DNA of 64,000 bases from contig BROE01000023.1 of the NCBI GenBank assembly GCA_036571765.1, positions 4,175,490 through 4,239,489 on the forward strand. Reading direction: 5' to 3'. The translations under genes and the position numbers were made by a program. The stretch's first letter is position 1, and the number at the start of each line of letters is the position of its first letter. Of the stretch, positions 41,764 through 64,000 are shown one piece after another. Source of the DNA: Plecoglossus altivelis (Eukaryota > Chordata > Actinopteri > Osmeriformes > Plecoglossidae). The notes beneath the pieces are model-generated. The model did no database searches and had not been told where the DNA came from. It saw nothing but the letters and a program-made list of their open reading frames with translations.

Positions 41764-44657
41764 CTTGAAGAGATTAGGAAAGATAAAGGGATTCAAGTTT
41801 CTGAAGAACAAATGGGCAAGATGCAGAGCACCATCAAGACCCAGTAATTGTTAAGATGTAATGTAGGACATCAGATCGAATCCCTACGTGAAATATAACA
41901 TAATTGGAATAATTGTATTTTAAACGTAAGTACACAAGCTGAGACAGCATATGACACAATTAATCTCTGTCCCTAAAACACAGATCACAAATCCGTCAAT
42001 TATTACAAGGTATATAAACACCTGTTTTACCTTCCTCTGATGCCACTTGACCGACGGAATACACATCATATAACCATGACCAAAGTACAGTACACCTGAA
42101 AGACACAAATAACCACGAAATCTTCATTCTTCCCAATTGCGTTCAGACCAGTCTTTGTTCGTCATTAATTTGATGACAAAGTGTTCCTGCTGAAAAAATG
42201 AGGAGGTTTAAAAAAAAAAATCTTTTTATATTATAGTTCCTGTTTCTGGACATTATTGAAGTGACGTTGCCTGCTCTGCTGAATTTACCCTTGTGATGTA
42301 AGAGGAAGCCTTAAAAAGGAATTAAAAAGGAATGTCGCTGCTCCAATGTAATTGCCCTCGGAGAATAACACTCACTCCAGACCTGATAAATAATACAACC
42401 TTGCATCAAATAGTCCCGTTTTGTATTTATATGATACATAAGTTAGTTTTGTTTTAGAAATTTAAATATTTTAGAGAATATATTCAAACATATAATACAT
42501 GTGAAATAGATAATGGTTTATCTAGGTTTTTAGTGCAAAACCACAGAAATAATTTCAGACAGCGGTAGAGCAGATGAGATGATTTGAACGCAAAACATTT
42601 AGTACAAATTATTGCTAAATACACTCAACTTCTGCATTTTACTTTTGCTCGAATCACAAGAGATCACAGAATCTAAATACCCTTATAAGAGAATAGCAAA
42701 GTGTGTCGTGCAATTTTTTAAATAAGAAATGAGTTTCGTTCGAAGTTCAAAATTGTCTGGTTAAAATTGGCGCAGTACATTTGTGATATCTCTTATTAGA
42801 AATATTGAAATGATCTTTTTTTGTTTCATTTTTGTGATTTTTAGGGGCAACATCTCAACACTTGTGTCAAACGGACTTTGCTCTATTGTAACAGAAATAT
42901 CAGAATTAGAATATTTTCCTATACAGGAAAAAATGATGCCTTACCCATGCAGCAGACCCTTTCTAAAGCATCACGCTGTAGGATTGGAACCTACCACCTC
43001 ATGATCTGTAGTGAAGTTCCCTTGCCATATAGATTTTAAATTGATTCAGAACTGCCTGAACAAAACAGCTTTGTGTGTTCATTAGGGAACTCCAACTCTG
43101 TGTTGCTCTCATCCAGTGCTGTTCAGTAGACTTAAATCAACATGATGCCCATGGGCTAAACATTAAGTAGTGACCTTAGGAATGGGTTGTCAATTTGAAA
43201 TAGCAAGCCCACTAAAAGGTGGACCAACAACTGGAGTCATTATGTTCTGACAGTAAGGGCATACTGTATGAAGTGAAGCACATCTAAGTCACTAATTATT
43301 CTCTTTATTCTCCAAACTTTACAAATAGTGCAAATTCAACAATAAAACAATGACAACTTTCCCCAAAAGGCAGTTAACAAACTCACACACACTCAAACAC
43401 ACCCTGGGAGTGATAAACATTACCACCGTAATGATAGGAACAGGGCAGGGGATGCAAGCTGGGAAATAACTTCAAACTATCTAAAACCAAAACAACATTA
43501 AGTCTCACAGATTATGAGTAGACTAGGTAAGAAGTATCATGTTCCTTGACCATCCTTTGTCAGACTGTTTTGTTGTTCCTCGAAACTGCATTAATTGCTC
43601 TCAGGAACTGATCAAAGTGATCTAATCCAGTATTAAAATACTGTAGAAATTCAGAAGTGTTGATATTTCAGTAATGATAATGCTCTTATTTTCAGGTTAA
43701 AGGCAAGTGTTTTTTTTATACCATAGTGGCATGTTAGTAACATTTACACAATACACTGTAACATTGAGTGTATTTGTTTTTTAATCGTACTGCATCATAA
43801 CCTTTGATATGACCAGTTTAAGTAACACAATACAAGTCCAAGTTTAAATACAAGATATCTGGGGAATATGGATGAATAAAACCAATCAAATACATTGTTT
43901 CTGCTTGGCTGACCTTTGTCATTGTTTCTTTCCCCATTTCTCCCAGTATCTCCAACTGCCTGCACAGTTCTACATACTGTGAAAACATTTCGACATTGAA
44001 ACTTACAACATACCTTAGGCACATGTGTTCTTGACCTGCTCAAGGGCAATTAGCAACTCATATGAGTACGTCTTTGGTATACTTGGCACATTAGGACTGT
44101 ATTAGCCTTGCTATTACATTCAGTGTAAAAATATTTCAGATGAATACCTCAGTAAGCATATTGTAATAGTACTTATCCTTCAGTAAGGTGACCGGGCCTC
44201 ATTAGCCTGTTTGAATCAACTCTATGAAGTCATAGATTACGTAACCCAATCTTCTTGTAGTGTGCTCACTCACTCACGCACACACACGCACTTCATGCAT
44301 TCACAATACAGCATATGTGACAACAGACACTGGCAGAAAATATTAAACCCACGCGCACACACACACACTAACTCAAATAATGTCAAATGATTGATCAACA
44401 GTCAGAGACAGGCTTCAAAAGGGCATTCAACCACATGAGGAAGCATGTTTTGCCTCAGAACAGTAAGTACATGTCCTCAATACAGATGTATTGCTCATTA
44501 AACAGTAACAATACCTTTACATGCTGCTACAGTCGTATGCTCTTGGAGTGTCAGTTGTACTCCATTCTGGCATCACTGGACACCCTAAATACACACACAC
44601 ACACACACGCACACAGAGTGGACCAGGGGACCATTCCCATTGATGACATCAGTGGGA
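41764..44657. other. Receptor kinase 5' region and ehbp1l1 3' region
   Basis: Tandem minus-strand genes flank this AT-rich stretch. The right part (44657 down to about 43300) is probably the ehbp1l1 3' UTR. The left part should hold the receptor's signal-peptide exon and promoter, but I could not identify either. A donor-like AGGAAG/GTAAAA at about 42030 and hydrophobic open frames near 41950-42060 exist, but none gives a convincing signal peptide that joins in phase. A weak tRNA-like fragment lies near 42950-43010. Confidence 0.45.
43304..43309 (-). terminator. Candidate poly(A) signal of ehbp1l1
   Basis: TTTATT on the plus strand reads AATAAA on the minus strand, about 1.35 kb after the ehbp1l1 stop codon. 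It would give a 3' UTR of moderate length. Other A/T-rich hexamers in the interval cannot be excluded. Confidence 0.35.

Positions 44658-64000
<19,343 letters not shown>

Noticed and set aside
42783..43010. Plus-strand frame ending HHAVGLEPTTS and a tRNA-like B-box (GGTTCCAATCC on the minus strand)
   Set aside because: Resembles a decayed tRNA-derived fragment only in its 3' part. No convincing A box or cloverleaf, so not called as a tRNA or SINE.

Overview
The window is eukaryotic genomic DNA, most likely from a ray-finned (teleost) fish. Vertebrate genes are split by GT-AG introns, introns and spacers carry abundant (CA)n/(GT)n/(CT)n microsatellites and hAT-like MITEs of a type common in fish, and the gene set matches part of human 11q13 (EHBP1L1, RAB1B, PELI3, RCE1). 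I could not narrow the species.

Layout: 1-10.6 kb has no gene I can support. It holds microsatellites, a minisatellite built from a tRNA 5' half, and a small CpG-rich block. 10,640-12,917 (-) is rce1, the CAAX protease (8 exons, 320 aa). 19,663-26,979 (+) is peli3, a Pellino E3 ubiquitin ligase (6 coding exons, 481 aa). rce1 and peli3 are divergent, with about 6.7 kb of upstream/5' sequence between them. 32,767-35,533 (-) is rab1b (6 exons, 201 aa). 36,387-41,763 (-) is a receptor tyrosine kinase gene (14 recognised exons, at least 853 aa). 44,658 to the right edge (-) is the 3' portion of a giant ehbp1l1: 22 exons and about 14.2 kb of coding sequence in the window, with the N-terminal C2 part outside.

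The most unusual locus is the receptor kinase. Its ectodomain is Eph-like (ephrin-binding-type domain, Cys-rich module, one FN3 domain), but the transmembrane segment is followed by a kinase of the AXL/MER/TYRO3 (TAM) type and a TAM-like tail, with no SAM domain. All 14 exons join in a single open frame with compatible phases and canonical splice sites, so this looks like one working chimeric gene and not two neighbours fused by mistake. I do not recall a named vertebrate receptor with this layout, but I could not search.

The second notable feature is ehbp1l1. Two exons of 3.6 and 4.7 kb encode about 55 copies of a Cys-Pro...Pro-Gly-Phe-Pro-Ser motif in roughly 85-100-residue double units. 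A third 2.5-kb exon encodes a separate set of basic RR/KR-x-S repeats. The CH domain, bMERB domain and CaaX-type C terminus are conserved, so the expansion sits in the linker between ordinary ends.

The genes do not form a pathway. Three of them touch membrane traffic or prenylation: RCE1 trims CaaX proteins, RAB1B is a geranylgeranylated ER-Golgi GTPase, and EHBP1L1 is a Rab8-family effector ending in a CaaX-like motif. This grouping more likely reflects conserved synteny than co-regulation.
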